DNA of 64,000 bases from Dolichospermum compactum NIES-806 (GCF_002368115.1 NZ_AP018316.1:2638569-2702568); one strand, 5' to 3'. Positions 51,948 through 61,116 are shown, counted from the stretch's first letter. Numbers and translations: made by a program. The notes: generated from the sequence alone by a model not told the origin.

Positions 51948-52347
51948 TAGTATGTCACTATAAATACTAAATGGACGGGCTAGAAACTTAGCTCACAATA
52001 ATTGTATGACTGTGGGAGGGGTGTCTTGTTTATGCAAATATTAATTAAATATAAAACTATTGATTTTGTGACTTTGATTACAGTTTTTCCTATCTGGTAA
52101 CGCTTGAATGGAAAAATAACCTATTTTTTCCCAAAAAATAAACAGGACTGTCTCAAGGATTACACCATAGGGATCACGGCTAATCTAAGAAAAGTTAGAT
52201 CTAAAGTAAATTTATATATCTGAGGCATGATGATAAAAACTATCAAGTTTAAGATAATGACCAAAGATATCAACTTTTTTACATTCACAATAATTAAACA
52301 GGTTTTTTCGCTTTTTCTCAAAAGTTATTAATTTCAGGGGTTTTAAA
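51948..52347. other. Intergenic region upstream of the zinc-ribbon gene
   Basis: AT-rich, no gene or clear repeat. It presumably holds the promoter of the small gene at 52348. Confidence 0.35.
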
Positions 52348-52527
52348 ATGCAAGCATCACAAAAGATTCATTGCCCAAATTGCGGTAGTGCGGCTGAACG
52401 TCACTATATTGCTGATAGTCAAGTTACCAGAACACAATGTCCTACTTGCGATTATTTGATGATCACTTGCACTCGCACGGGTAAGGTGATTGAGGCTTAT
52501 GCACCAGGAATTTATGCTAGGAAATAA
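52348..52527 (+). CDS. Small zinc-ribbon protein
   Basis: A 59-residue protein with HCPNCGSAAERHY and QCPTCDYLMITC, two CxxC pairs that would bind zinc, and the tail GKVIEAYAPGIYARK. Similar short cyanobacterial proteins are often labelled as PriA-like because of the zinc ribbon, but this one has no helicase domain. CAGGGG lies upstream of the ATG. The start could be off by one base because I placed it by reading back from the stop. Confidence 0.75.
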   Translation: MQASQKIHCPNCGSAAERHYIADSQVTRTQCPTCDYLMITCTRTGKVIEAYAPGIYARK

Positions 52528-52547
52528 TTGACAATTTTATTGACAAA

Positions 52548-53618
52548 TTACCTTTTTGTTGTTCTTAATTGTCCACAAGCAGCATCGGCTTCTAAACCGC
52601 GAGAATAACGGACACTGACGGCGGTATTTTGTTGTTGAAGAACGTTGACAAAGGCTTCGATTCGGTCGCGGGTTGGTCTTTTGTAATCTACTTCTTCTAT
52701 GGGATTGTAGGGGATTAAGTTAACGTGACTTTGAAATCCTCGCAGACGTTTTGATAGTTCTAAGGCGTGTTCGGGTAAGTCGTTGACTCCAGCGAGAAGT
52801 ATGTATTCAAAGGTAACTCTGCGTCCAGTTATTTCTACGTATTCTCGACATTCTGCGAGTAAGTCTTCTATGGGGTAGGGTTTAGCGCTGGGAATGAGTT
52901 GTTCCCGTAATGCTTGGTTGGGTGCGTGGAGGCTGACAGCGAGGGTAATTTGCAGTTGGTGTTGGGCGACTTGCAAAATGCGATCGCGGATGCCTACAGT
53001 AGATAGTGTAAGCGATCGCGCACCAATTCCGATATCTTGATTAATGGATTTAATTGCTAAAATCACATTTTCCGTATTCAACAATGGTTCACCCATGCCC
53101 ATGAATACGACGTTACTCACCCGTTCTTGAAAATCTTCTTGGACAGTCAACACTTGATCAACGATTTCCGCACGGGTAAGATTACGTTTATAACCACCTT
53201 TCCCAGTTGCACAAAAATCACAAGCCATTGGACAGCCAACTTGAGTAGAAACGCAGACTGTTAACCGTTTATCGCTGGGAATACCCACTGTTTCCACAAT
53301 TTCCCCGTCAGCTAATTTGAGGAGATATTTGACTGTACCATCGGGGGCAACAGAGCGGTAATGTAGAGAAGAACGACCTATGGGAATATCTGCAACTTCC
53401 AAACGCCAATTTTTCGGAAATACAGAAATATTAGCGAGCGATCGCACACCCTTATTATAGATCCAATCATGCAATTGCTTACCCCGATAACCCGGTTGTC
53501 CCTGCTGCTGTACCCAAGCAGTTAACTCCGTCACGGAAGCACCAAGGAGAGGGGGAAGAAGTTCAGATTTAGTGGAGTTAGGTGAATCTAGCTGAGATCC
53601 AAGCGGCGTAGCAGACAT
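52548..53618 (-). CDS. rlmN: 23S rRNA (adenine-2503-C2)-methyltransferase
   Basis: A 356-residue radical SAM enzyme that methylates A2503 of 23S rRNA (and A37 of some tRNAs). The iron-sulfur cluster motif is CPMACDFC (C-x3-C-x2-C) in TQVGCPMACDFCATGKGGYK. VVFMGMGEPLLN, RSLTLSTVGI and the methyl-carrying cysteine near the C-terminus in EADAACGQLR are present. Complete and housekeeping. It is convergent with the zinc-ribbon gene, 20 bases apart. Confidence 0.96.
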   Translation of the reverse strand: MSATPLGSQLDSPNSTKSELLPPLLGASVTELTAWVQQQGQPGYRGKQLHDWIYNKGVRSLANISVFPKNWRLEVADIPIGRSSLHYRSVAPDGTVKYLLKLADGEIVETVGIPSDKRLTVCVSTQVGCPMACDFCATGKGGYKRNLTRAEIVDQVLTVQEDFQERVSNVVFMGMGEPLLNTENVILAIKSINQDIGIGARSLTLSTVGIRDRILQVAQHQLQITLAVSLHAPNQALREQLIPSAKPYPIEDLLAECREYVEITGRRVTFEYILLAGVNDLPEHALELSKRLRGFQSHVNLIPYNPIEEVDYKRPTRDRIEAFVNVLQQQNTAVSVRYSRGLEADAACGQLRTTKR

Positions 53619-53872
53619 AAGAAATTACAAGTTGATGCTAATTTCCTATTCTACTATATTGTTTTTGTTTCGCGCAAAGGGGCAAAGGCGCAAAGGAAGA
53701 AATAGATTAAGGAATTTCGGTTCTTCGGTACTTACTATGCTAAATAATTTTGTCAACCCCTAAAATCCTTATACCGTAAGGATTTTACGTTAATTCATCG
53801 GTGAATTTGATATAAATTTGGCATCAAAAACAATGAAACCCTTTATTTATATGGGTTATGGGGTAAATAAAC

Positions 53873-54730
53873 TCATATTTGGCATAACAGGTACGGAAGA
53901 ACCGGAATTTCTAAGGTAATAATAGTAACCTCTGGTGGACAAAATAACCGTCCGGGGAAATAAGTTCCTAAGCCTCGATTTACATATAATTGATTATTTC
54001 CCACTATATGTAAACCCTCTGACCATTGCCAGTGGCGTAATATAGAATGGGTTTTCCGTAAAAATGGTAATTTACGGAGAAGTTTTTTCGGGATTTTTTT
54101 AACTATTTTTGCATAGTAAATCATAGCGGGTCCCATTCCAGGAATTACTATTTGTCCACCATGACTATGACCAGATAATTGTAAATCTACTCGCCATTTT
54201 TTGAGGATTTCGGCTGTATCTGGGTGATGAGATAAGACAATCCGAGGTGTAGTCGAATCCAGTTGATTCATAATTGCTTCTGGATTAAATTCTCGTGAAT
54301 AAAAATCCGCTAATCCCACTAAAGGTAATTTTTCTCCCAAGGGGTAAGCAATTTGATTCCAAAGTACATTAATGCCCACGTTTGTTAAAGCATTTGTAAT
54401 TTCTAATTTTGAACTGGGATAACAAATATCATGATTACCAAGGATAGCATAGACACCATAGCGACTTTCTAGGTTTTTTAGTCGTGATGCTAGTTGGTGA
54501 ATTGGTTTAGCGATTGTGTTAACGTAGTCGCCAGTTAAAATAACTAAATCTGGTTTTGCGGCATTACTAACAGCAATTGCTTCTGTCAACATTTTTTCTG
54601 ATAATAGACCATTATCATAGTGAAAATCTGACATTTGTACCAGCTTTAATCCTGCTAATGATAGAGGTAAGTTGGGGATTTTTACTGTCAATTTTTCTGT
54701 GGATAAAGCTCCAGTTAATAGTTTGTGCAT
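53873..54730 (-). CDS. Metallophosphoesterase (YkuE/calcineurin-like family)
   Basis: A 285-residue phosphoesterase. The metal-binding motifs appear in order: LVQMSDFHYD (D-x-H), LVILTGDYVN (GD), YAILGNHDIC (GNHD), VLSHHPD and LSGHSHGGQI (GHxH). The family acts on phosphate esters, in some cases on lipid A precursors or phospholipids; the substrate here is unknown. The N-terminus is not a clear signal peptide, though KIPNLPLSLAGLKLVQMSDF is typical of membrane-associated relatives. Confidence 0.9.
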   Translation of the reverse strand: MHKLLTGALSTEKLTVKIPNLPLSLAGLKLVQMSDFHYDNGLLSEKMLTEAIAVSNAAKPDLVILTGDYVNTIAKPIHQLASRLKNLESRYGVYAILGNHDICYPSSKLEITNALTNVGINVLWNQIAYPLGEKLPLVGLADFYSREFNPEAIMNQLDSTTPRIVLSHHPDTAEILKKWRVDLQLSGHSHGGQIVIPGMGPAMIYYAKIVKKIPKKLLRKLPFLRKTHSILRHWQWSEGLHIVGNNQLYVNRGLGTYFPGRLFCPPEVTIITLEIPVLPYLLCQI

Positions 54731-54773
54731 AATATATGAATAAAATTATGTTGATAAATAAATACAAAATTCC

Positions 54774-54849
54774 GTAGGTTGGGTTGACGCAAGGAAACCC
54801 AACATTTTATAACCTTTGTTGGGTTGCGCTGTTGCTTAACCCAACCTAC
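54774..54849. repeat. GTAGGTTGGGTT inverted-repeat element
   Basis: GTAGGTTGGGTTGACGC at the left, AACCCAACCTAC at the right, with an inner AACCCAAC/GTTGGGTT pair. Copies lie at 60919-60991 and 61859-61964, with a half copy at 62651-62684. Confidence 0.8.
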
Positions 54850-54992
54850 AATTATCAAAATATAATCGGATTTCTTTTAAGGTTAACAAAAGATATTGAT
54901 ATTAACTGTATCCAAAGAGTAATATATTTGAATAGTCAGATCCCCGACCTCTTAAAGAAATCAGGGATCTATGATCTATCATTCTTTTATAG

Positions 54993-55673
54993 CTATGAGG
55001 AAACTAATCTATCTTGTAGTTTGGCTACCATTTCCGCACGAGTAGAAACGTCTAATTTACGGAACATCCTTTTTAAAGCTTGCTTGACAGAATTTTGAGT
55101 AATCCATAATTTAACGGCAATTTCCCCATTAGTTAAACCTTGGGCTACTAATTTGGCAATTTCTAATTCCCGCGCTGTCAAGGGACAATTACCAGCAGAT
55201 GCAAAGGTTTTTGGTTGTGCTTGAAGTGTCGCCATTTTCGCCGACAAATGTAAACAAACTGCACTTAAATCAGCTAAATCATTACTATCAAAAGGCTGAC
55301 TTCCGGGGTCACGAGCAAAGTTTAAAGTCCCTACTAATTGACCATTACAAACTATGGGACCAGTCATCACGTGTTCATGACGAGTGCAATAGTTTTTCCA
55401 GTCTTCTGGGGACAAAATTAATTGCTCATGGGTGGGGGCGTGACGTTCGACAACATAACGCCCAATGGGGTTAGCTTCTAAGCAGACAGCGGGAATTTCA
55501 GGAACTTCAATTTGAGTATCTAATTGGTCATCTAGGAGATCAATACCCCAATGTTGTACTGCAAAATGGTCGCCAATGGTATCCATCAGAGCTAGTTTTA
55601 ATTCTTGCTCATTTTGGACATTAGCGATCGCTTGGAAAATGGCGTGGAGAGTTTTAGCCATAAGTGTACCCAT
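54993..55673 (-). CDS. GAF-domain LuxR-family transcriptional regulator
   Basis: A protein of 226 residues, or 222 from ATG 55661 (MAKTLHAIF). The N-terminal GAF-like domain (about 5-150) contains TGPIVCNGQLVGTLNFARD. The C-terminal LuxR-type helix-turn-helix is CPLTARELEIAKLVAQGLTN then GEIAVKLWITQNSVKQALKR. It probably senses a small ligand or redox state and regulates transcription. It is divergent from the DUF3386 gene at 55765, so it may act on that promoter; this is inference from arrangement. Confidence 0.85.
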   Translation of the reverse strand: MGTLMAKTLHAIFQAIANVQNEQELKLALMDTIGDHFAVQHWGIDLLDDQLDTQIEVPEIPAVCLEANPIGRYVVERHAPTHEQLILSPEDWKNYCTRHEHVMTGPIVCNGQLVGTLNFARDPGSQPFDSNDLADLSAVCLHLSAKMATLQAQPKTFASAGNCPLTARELEIAKLVAQGLTNGEIAVKLWITQNSVKQALKRMFRKLDVSTRAEMVAKLQDRLVSS

Positions 55674-55764
55674 TTGGGGTCTATGCGAACCTCGATAATT
55701 ACCTCTATGCTAATACCAGCAACGATAAAAAGCTATTTTAACTTGTAACCAGAGGACAAGCACG

Positions 55765-56409
55765 ATGACAGTTACCCAAATCTCAGCCCAAGAACTTTTT
55801 CAGGCTGCCTATCAAAACCGTTATACTTGGGATGAAAATTTCCCTGGCTATACCGCAGATATTACTTATAAGTATGATGACCAAGTGATCAAAGGTCAAG
55901 TGCGGATTGATGCCAATATGAAGGCAGAAGTTCTGAATGTGGAAGACGAAGCTGCTAAAAAAGCCATTCACGGACAAGCTTGGGAAATCGCCGTTCACCG
56001 TGTCCGTCGCTCTTTTGAACAAACTCACGGCGCAAACACCTTTAGATATGGTAGCACTGACGCAAACGGTGCAGTAGAACTTTTTGTTGGTGGAAAGTCG
56101 GAAGGAGATAAGTACAAAGTGCGTAACAATGAAGTTTGCCATGTTCACCGTTTAATTCACGGTACTTTTGTGACTATTAACACTTTTAGCAGTCACGATA
56201 CTGGAGAAGGATATCTTTCTCACACATACAATTCTGTTTATCATGACCCCGAAACCGGCGCTCAAAAGGGCGGTAAAAGCGATTTTACTGATGAATATGA
56301 AAAGGTAGGAAATTATTACATTCTCAACCGTCGAGAAATCCGCACGGAAATCGCAGAACGTATTTCTATTCAAGATTTCATCTTTTCTAACATTGAGTTG
56401 TTAGGTTAG
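55765..56409 (+). CDS. DUF3386 family protein (cyanobacterial/plastid)
   Basis: A 214-residue protein: ISAQELFQAAYQNRYTWDEN, FPGYTADITYKYDDQVIKGQ, then WEIAVHRVRRSFEQTHGANT and FSSHDTGEGYLSHTYNSVYH. This matches the DUF3386 family found in oxygenic phototrophs. No catalytic residues are assigned. A 91-base divergent spacer separates it from a LuxR regulator, and a terminator-like hairpin follows. Confidence 0.85.
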   Translation: MTVTQISAQELFQAAYQNRYTWDENFPGYTADITYKYDDQVIKGQVRIDANMKAEVLNVEDEAAKKAIHGQAWEIAVHRVRRSFEQTHGANTFRYGSTDANGAVELFVGGKSEGDKYKVRNNEVCHVHRLIHGTFVTINTFSSHDTGEGYLSHTYNSVYHDPETGAQKGGKSDFTDEYEKVGNYYILNRREIRTEIAERISIQDFIFSNIELLG

Positions 56410-56441
56410 GTTTTTGAATAGTCTTTGACAATCTCAGTTTT

Positions 56442-56507
56442 AAGTCTCTATCTTCCATGAACCCACAATGATTACATACACGGGTTCTAGTTGATAGGGA
56501 CTTTTTT
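56442..56507 (+). terminator. Terminator-like stem after the DUF3386 gene
   Basis: AAGTCTCTATC (56442-56452) pairs with GATAGGGACTT (56493-56503), enclosing a GAACCC/GGGTTC stem, and ends in a T run. It lies about 33 bases after the stop. Confidence 0.65.
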
Positions 56508-56530
56508 GTCTGAATCAGGATTTCCAGGAT
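56507..56530. repeat. 24-nt direct repeat, left of the ATPase module
   Basis: TGTCTGAATCAGGATTTCCA plus GGAT is identical at 58463-58486. The same core recurs in the 62.0-62.6 kb repeats. The two copies enclose the two-gene ATPase module. Confidence 0.85.
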
Positions 56531-56613
56531 GAAAAATACTGTAAAATATGTGATAATTGATTATAAAAACTACTATATATGTCTTCTTTATTATATCTAA
56601 ATTTTATTTTATT

Positions 56614-57255
56614 CTATTCTATTTCCGTAAACTTAGCCGCCTGTTGAAAATAAACATTTAACATTAAACCTATATCATGAAGAATAGCAGAATTAATATT
56701 CTTTTCTATTTCTGGTAAAAGCATTTTCTCAATAAAAATATCATAGTTAAGATGTTGTATAGATAGATATTTTTTTGCTTGATCAAACAAATGTTTCAAT
56801 ACCTGTCTACCCTGAAACAATCTCTTTGCTTGATTAATATCTAGTACCATAGGGTCATGAAACCAAGATTGCCACGTAATTTCTTGTAATTTATTATTGA
56901 GTATTGTTTCTAAAGCTTGAATTTTTGTTTGAGATTCTCCACACTTAATGTGTATTTGTTCTTTAAACCAAATCTCAATTTCCTCTAAAGAAAATATCTG
57001 ATTTTGTGGTTTGTCTAATTTTAATCTCTCGTAATTTTGTCTAAAGCGAAATCTTAAACACTCAACTAATTCATTACATATAGAACTTTGCCAATTGGCA
57101 ATAGCATTAAAGTTTCCGCTACCACCAACCTCAATCACATCATAGTTTATCTGAGGCAGAATATTTGCATAAATCAACTCTTGAATGGCTCTCTCTATAA
57201 ATGACCATTCCTTTCCTTCAACAAGAATATATAAAATATTTTTAGATATTTCCAT
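56614..57255 (-). CDS. Small partner protein with TOPRIM-like N-terminus, possible defence effector
   Basis: A 213-residue protein of unknown family. The N-terminus ILYILVEGKEWSFIERAIQE followed by VIEVGGSGNFNAI resembles the first strand, glutamate and glycine turn of TOPRIM or DUF4435-type domains (LVEG...GG). The later DxD acidic motif of active TOPRIM nucleases is not seen, so activity is uncertain. RLFQGRQVLKHLFDQAKKYL near 165-185 resembles the GK/RxxL helix of DUF4435 proteins. Its ATG shares a base with the stop of the upstream ATPase gene (TAATG), so the two are translationally coupled and probably work together. Confidence 0.5.
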   Translation of the reverse strand: MEISKNILYILVEGKEWSFIERAIQELIYANILPQINYDVIEVGGSGNFNAIANWQSSICNELVECLRFRFRQNYERLKLDKPQNQIFSLEEIEIWFKEQIHIKCGESQTKIQALETILNNKLQEITWQSWFHDPMVLDINQAKRLFQGRQVLKHLFDQAKKYLSIQHLNYDIFIEKMLLPEIEKNINSAILHDIGLMLNVYFQQAAKFTEIE

Positions 57256-58328
57256 TATTTTTCTGCCAAATCACCCAAATTAATAATTTCAAAGTCATAA
57301 AACATTTTTGCTACAGTTGGGGAATGGGTTGTAAAAATATATTGATTATTTGATTCATCCTTTCGTAAAACTTGAATTAATCTTTTTTGCCAAGCAGGAT
57401 GTAAATGTAGTTCAACTTCGTCAATAAGAACAATAGAATTTTTAGCGGTATCTGCTGCTAAACCAACTAAAATTCTTAAAATTTGATGTTCTCCTGAACT
57501 CATTTGTAATAAATCATATTCTACACTCTTTCTTTTGAGAATCACAGTATCAGAATCGGGACCTGACTCTAAACCTATTAATTCTGAAGGAAAACAAATT
57601 TTATTAAATAATCTTTGAACTCTTTTCCAATACGATTCACCATATTTTTCCTCGTTCCATGTTAAATCTTTACGGTAATATTGATTTAACCATAATAAAA
57701 CATCGCTATGTGCATTTTGATCTTCCTGATTTTGTTTATTAAAACTCTTAAATAATCTTACAGTACGTCTTTGATCTAAATAGCAAACTCCGCCAATTCT
57801 ATCAAATATTTGTGAAGTTTGACGATTTTTAGATATTGCCTGAGAAGCTCTACCTCTTGCACCCAAAACTTTAATAGAATTTCCAGGTGAAATATCATAA
57901 TCACATAAATTCTTTGTATTTAGTTTTCTATTTGGATAATACCAAATAACTTTTGCTGGACTTTCTAAAGGTGGAACTGGGTTTGATAAATCAAAGTTTT
58001 GGTCTAATTCAAGTGATGAATAAACATCATTAATAGCTTCAGCTTCATCTCTTTCAAGAGAATATTCAAATGCGATTTGAGTTATATTTGTTGTCCCCCT
58101 AACTAATTGTTGTATATTGTATTCTAAACCCTCTCTTAACTCTGGATGTTTTGGATTTTCAAATACTTTAACTACAACATGAATGGCATCTAAAATTAAA
58201 GTTTTCCCAGAACCATTAGGACCAACAATTAAATTTATAGGTCTAGGACGACTAAGTAAATCTGTAAAATCTAAAGAGATATCGTTAATAGCACGAAAGT
58301 TTTTTATTTCTAAGGAGTGTAGTTTCAT
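57255..58328 (-). CDS. SMC/RecF-like AAA ATPase (AAA_15/AAA_21 type)
   Basis: A 357-residue ATPase. MKLHSLEIKNFRAINDISLD is the N-terminal strand pair, Walker A is VGPNGSGKTLIL (about 35-46), the ABC-like signature is MSSGEHQILRILVG, Walker B SIVLIDEVELHLHPAWQ, and the switch His FTTHSPT. The coiled-coil arm is replaced by a 180-residue insert containing RIGGVCYLDQRRTVRLFKSF. Such free-standing ATPases pair with nuclease or TOPRIM partners in anti-phage systems (OLD, PARIS, Septu types). Here the partner is the overlapping gene downstream. Confidence 0.85.
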   Translation of the reverse strand: MKLHSLEIKNFRAINDISLDFTDLLSRPRPINLIVGPNGSGKTLILDAIHVVVKVFENPKHPELREGLEYNIQQLVRGTTNITQIAFEYSLERDEAEAINDVYSSLELDQNFDLSNPVPPLESPAKVIWYYPNRKLNTKNLCDYDISPGNSIKVLGARGRASQAISKNRQTSQIFDRIGGVCYLDQRRTVRLFKSFNKQNQEDQNAHSDVLLWLNQYYRKDLTWNEEKYGESYWKRVQRLFNKICFPSELIGLESGPDSDTVILKRKSVEYDLLQMSSGEHQILRILVGLAADTAKNSIVLIDEVELHLHPAWQKRLIQVLRKDESNNQYIFTTHSPTVAKMFYDFEIINLGDLAEK

Positions 58329-58462
58329 ATAAATATTTTTAGTTTTAAACTATAGGCAATGTGAATTGTCAAATAAATTACTGGTTATTTATGTAACAAA
58401 TTACCAAAATATAGCTTGATTATAGCTTGCACTCATGCAATAATCAATCTAATTCAGATCAC

Positions 58463-58510
58463 TGTCTGAATCAGGATTTCCAGGATTTAAGGATTTACAG
58501 GATGAAAGAA
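58463..58510. repeat. Direct repeat, right of the ATPase module
   Basis: Its first 24 bases equal 56507-56530; it continues with TTAAGGATTTACAGGATGAA, the longer version of the unit found at 62.0-62.6 kb. Confidence 0.8.
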
Positions 58511-58581
58511 TAATATATTATGTGTTATCCTTGTATGGATTATCACTATACGTTAAGCCTTTCTTAAGAAGTTATCAGAAA

Positions 58582-58704
58582 ATGAATATGCGTGATTTAT
58601 TCCCTGGTTATTATCAACCCACAGAGCAAGAGTTTGATGAATTATGGAAAGAATGTATTTTTTCTTTTGATACAAAGAGAAAGCAAATCTTCCACAACTG
58701 CTAA
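58582..58704 (+). pseudogene. Truncated PIN-like (DUF4935) nuclease gene
   Basis: MNMRDLFPGYYQPTEQEFDE then LWKECIFSFDT matches the N-terminus of DUF4935 PIN-like proteins, which continue FDANVLL. After FDT the homology stops and a few unrelated codons lead to a stop. The catalytic Asp of FDAN is retained but the rest of the domain is missing. It is truncated at the junction with the antitoxin remnant on the other strand. Confidence 0.75.
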
Positions 58705-58797
58705 AAGTCGATCATTTTCTTCCTCAGTTTTAATAACTCGCGGTTGAGACTGAGAAAGTAATTTTCTGTAAACTTCTGGATCAAAAGTAAGGGTCAT
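58642..58797 (-). pseudogene. Truncated HigA-like antitoxin gene
   Basis: AAGGAGGGAATTGGG precedes ATG 58797. The frame reads MTLTFDPEVYRKLLSQSQPR, VIKTEEENDRLLAVVEDLL and then unrelated codons to TAA at 58642. The start matches HigA-type antitoxins of cyanobacteria, but the helix-turn-helix domain is missing. The frame ends inside the convergent PIN-like remnant, so both genes were cut at one breakpoint near 58675-58690. Confidence 0.7.
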
Positions 58798-58844
58798 TCC
58801 CAATTCCCTCCTTAAGATGGTTGGGAATCTAAGGTGGATAAGGT

Positions 58845-60194
58845 TTATAATGTATAGGTGAAATTGTTCACCAACATACCGGGAACTAAACTACCTCCTA
58901 ATTGTCGGCTTCCGTAAGTTCCGACTTCGGGAATAAATTCTTGGAAGTTGGTTAAATCAATGAGATTTTCTGCACCCCAAAAACGATAGAGACTTTCATC
59001 AAAGCGCAGGTTGGCTATGGGGGCAATGATTTCGCCATTTTCTACCCAAAAGCACGCATAACGAGTCATTCCTGTAATTCTGCCAGATGGGCGATCGCTC
59101 CAGTTCAAATAATGTAAATTAGAAACATATAATCCTGTATCTAAACTGGGTAAAATCTGCTCAAAAGTCAAATTACCAAGGCTGATTTCTGGAGAACGTA
59201 AGGTTTCTGAACCATTCGCACCATTCGCAGGTTTATTATATTCCTTCGCTGTGCGAGAATTAACTAAGCTATTAATTAAAATCCCTTTTTCAATTAATGT
59301 TAATTCTGGTGCAGCTATTTCTCCCAAATTATTAAATCTAGGAACTAAACCACTTTGAAAATTTTCTTTTAACGTGAATTTTGAGGAAAGTTGTTTTTCT
59401 TGACGTGATAAAGCAGCTAAAGCACTATTACCTTGTTGAATATCGGCTTCACTAATAGCACCCCAGGAAAGCATACCCAATAAATCAGCTACCGCCGCCG
59501 GAGCAAAATAAGTTCTATATTGTCCTTTGGGTAATTCTTTAACTGGACGAGATAGCATTTCTATTTGCTGTTTCCCATCATTTATTTTCGCTAAATAAGC
59601 AGATTCATTCCATTCACTTCCGGCAAAAGTTCCTTTTACAGCTTGTCCTGATGCCATAAATAAGGAATAATCTAAATTAAAGGAATCAGTCACAAACCAG
59701 TGTTTTTTTCCGCTAGAATCACCATAACCTCTGATAACAACTCCTCCAGCATACATCCCTGTAAAATCTAAATTAGTCACTGTTTCCAGGATACTGGGAA
59801 CTAATATTTCTGGAGTGAGTAATTTACCAGTATTAATTTCTCGACTGCTATTATTTTCTGATGGTAAAACTAAATAAGGATCAATTGGTAATAATGGTAA
59901 TTCATCACGTAATTCTTGTAAAGCGGTGGAGGCTAATTCCCAATCTACGTCCCAATTTCCAGTCAAGGGAAACTGACGGGAACTAGTGCGTTGATTAGCC
60001 ATTAAGGTCAATTGAATCGAACCATCATGAACACAACCTGTTTGTCTCACTTTGGCAGAATTAAAGCGGGTAAATTGACTGCTTTCGCTGCTAAGTCTAA
60101 CGGTGAAATGTTCATGTTCTGCTTTTTTATTCAGCAGAGTTTCGATGAGTTGATTAAAAGTTTTTTCTAAAGTTGATAATTCTGCAAGTTTCAT
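58845..60194 (-). CDS. TldD/PmbA family protein (PmbA/TldE-like)
   Basis: A 449-residue protein of the TldD/PmbA metalloprotease family. No HExxxH zinc motif was seen, so it is the PmbA/TldE-type partner rather than the catalytic TldD. Recognisable parts are GCVHDGSIQLTLMANQRTSS in the N-terminal domain and GLYVSNLHYLNWSDRPSGRI then TGMTRYACFWVENGEIIAPI in the C-terminal domain. The family processes or degrades peptides with TldD. No TldD gene is in the window. Stop 3 bases before the next Uma2 gene's region; co-transcription with it is likely. Confidence 0.87.
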   Translation of the reverse strand: MKLAELSTLEKTFNQLIETLLNKKAEHEHFTVRLSSESSQFTRFNSAKVRQTGCVHDGSIQLTLMANQRTSSRQFPLTGNWDVDWELASTALQELRDELPLLPIDPYLVLPSENNSSREINTGKLLTPEILVPSILETVTNLDFTGMYAGGVVIRGYGDSSGKKHWFVTDSFNLDYSLFMASGQAVKGTFAGSEWNESAYLAKINDGKQQIEMLSRPVKELPKGQYRTYFAPAAVADLLGMLSWGAISEADIQQGNSALAALSRQEKQLSSKFTLKENFQSGLVPRFNNLGEIAAPELTLIEKGILINSLVNSRTAKEYNKPANGANGSETLRSPEISLGNLTFEQILPSLDTGLYVSNLHYLNWSDRPSGRITGMTRYACFWVENGEIIAPIANLRFDESLYRFWGAENLIDLTNFQEFIPEVGTYGSRQLGGSLVPGMLVNNFTYTL

Positions 60195-60197
60195 GAT

Positions 60198-60878
60198 TTA
60201 AATTGTATCTGGATCAATATTTAATTCTCGCAATTTTGCGGCTAAACGTTCTGCTCTTTTGGTTTCCTCTTCTGCGGTTTCTTCTGGTGTAGGGACTAAC
60301 TCTCCTGCTGGAGTAAAATACCTTAAAAATCCTTGATGAATTCCTAAATATAAACCTAACTGTTCACTCCATAAATGTCCCTTTTCATTTGGTTGTAAAG
60401 GTTGATATTTTCCATTTGTTAAATAAAAACCTGCAAATTCTAATGTATAAGGGTCAAACCAAAGGTAATCCGGTGTGCGGAAAGTATTTTGATAAAGTTC
60501 TTTTTTGTATTCTCTATCAGTATTAGCTGTACTGGGTGAAAGAATTTCTAAGATGAAATTAGGATATTTACCATCTTCTTCCCACACTACCCAACTTTTC
60601 CGAGTTTTGCGTTCAGTTTCCAAGACGACGAAAAAATCAGGACCTCGGAAATATTCTGATTTTTTCTGATTAGGACTATAGTAAATACTCAAATTTCCCG
60701 CAGCATAGAAATCATATCTATCTTTCCACAACCATTTGAGACATTTGATTAAGAGCATAATTTGCTCTAGGTGCAATTCTGATTCCACGGGAGGTTCATC
60801 ACTATATAAATCACTAGGAGGAAATATTACATCTGGGGAGATGTTTTCTTTGCATTCTAATTCTTGAGTAATCATCAT
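60198..60878 (-). CDS. Uma2 family endonuclease-like protein
   Basis: A 226-residue DUF820 protein: DLYSDEPPVESELHLEQIML, YFRGPDFFVVLETERKTRKS, WVVWEEDGKYPNFILEILSP and RTPDYLWFDPYTLEF. It ends with a short charged helix and LRELNIDPDTI. It is a tandem paralogue of the gene at 61117, about 85 to 90 percent identical by eye, and immediately precedes the PmbA-like gene on the same strand. Confidence 0.87.
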   Translation of the reverse strand: MMITQELECKENISPDVIFPPSDLYSDEPPVESELHLEQIMLLIKCLKWLWKDRYDFYAAGNLSIYYSPNQKKSEYFRGPDFFVVLETERKTRKSWVVWEEDGKYPNFILEILSPSTANTDREYKKELYQNTFRTPDYLWFDPYTLEFAGFYLTNGKYQPLQPNEKGHLWSEQLGLYLGIHQGFLRYFTPAGELVPTPEETAEEETKRAERLAAKLRELNIDPDTI

Positions 60879-60918
60879 GATATGATACCAAGTAGTTATT
60901 TATTGATTATAGCATTAC

Positions 60919-60991
60919 GTAGGTTGGGTTGAGAAAACCCAACATTATATTATTCTTTTCTTGGGTGGCGCTGTTGCTTAACCCAACCTAC
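60919..60991. repeat. GTAGGTTGGGTT inverted-repeat element
   Basis: Same family as 54774-54849. It lies between the tandem Uma2 genes; the equivalent position upstream of the second gene has another copy (61859-61964), so the element was duplicated with the gene. Confidence 0.8.
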
Positions 60992-61116
60992 ATGACTAAA
61001 GGGTGTTTTGTTTGTTTAATCTGTTGTATAAATTCGGTAGTATTCTGCTTAAATTATGAATCTAGACTTTTAAAACAACCTCCCAGGTTAAGCAACAGAG
61101 TAAATTAGCAACTGGA

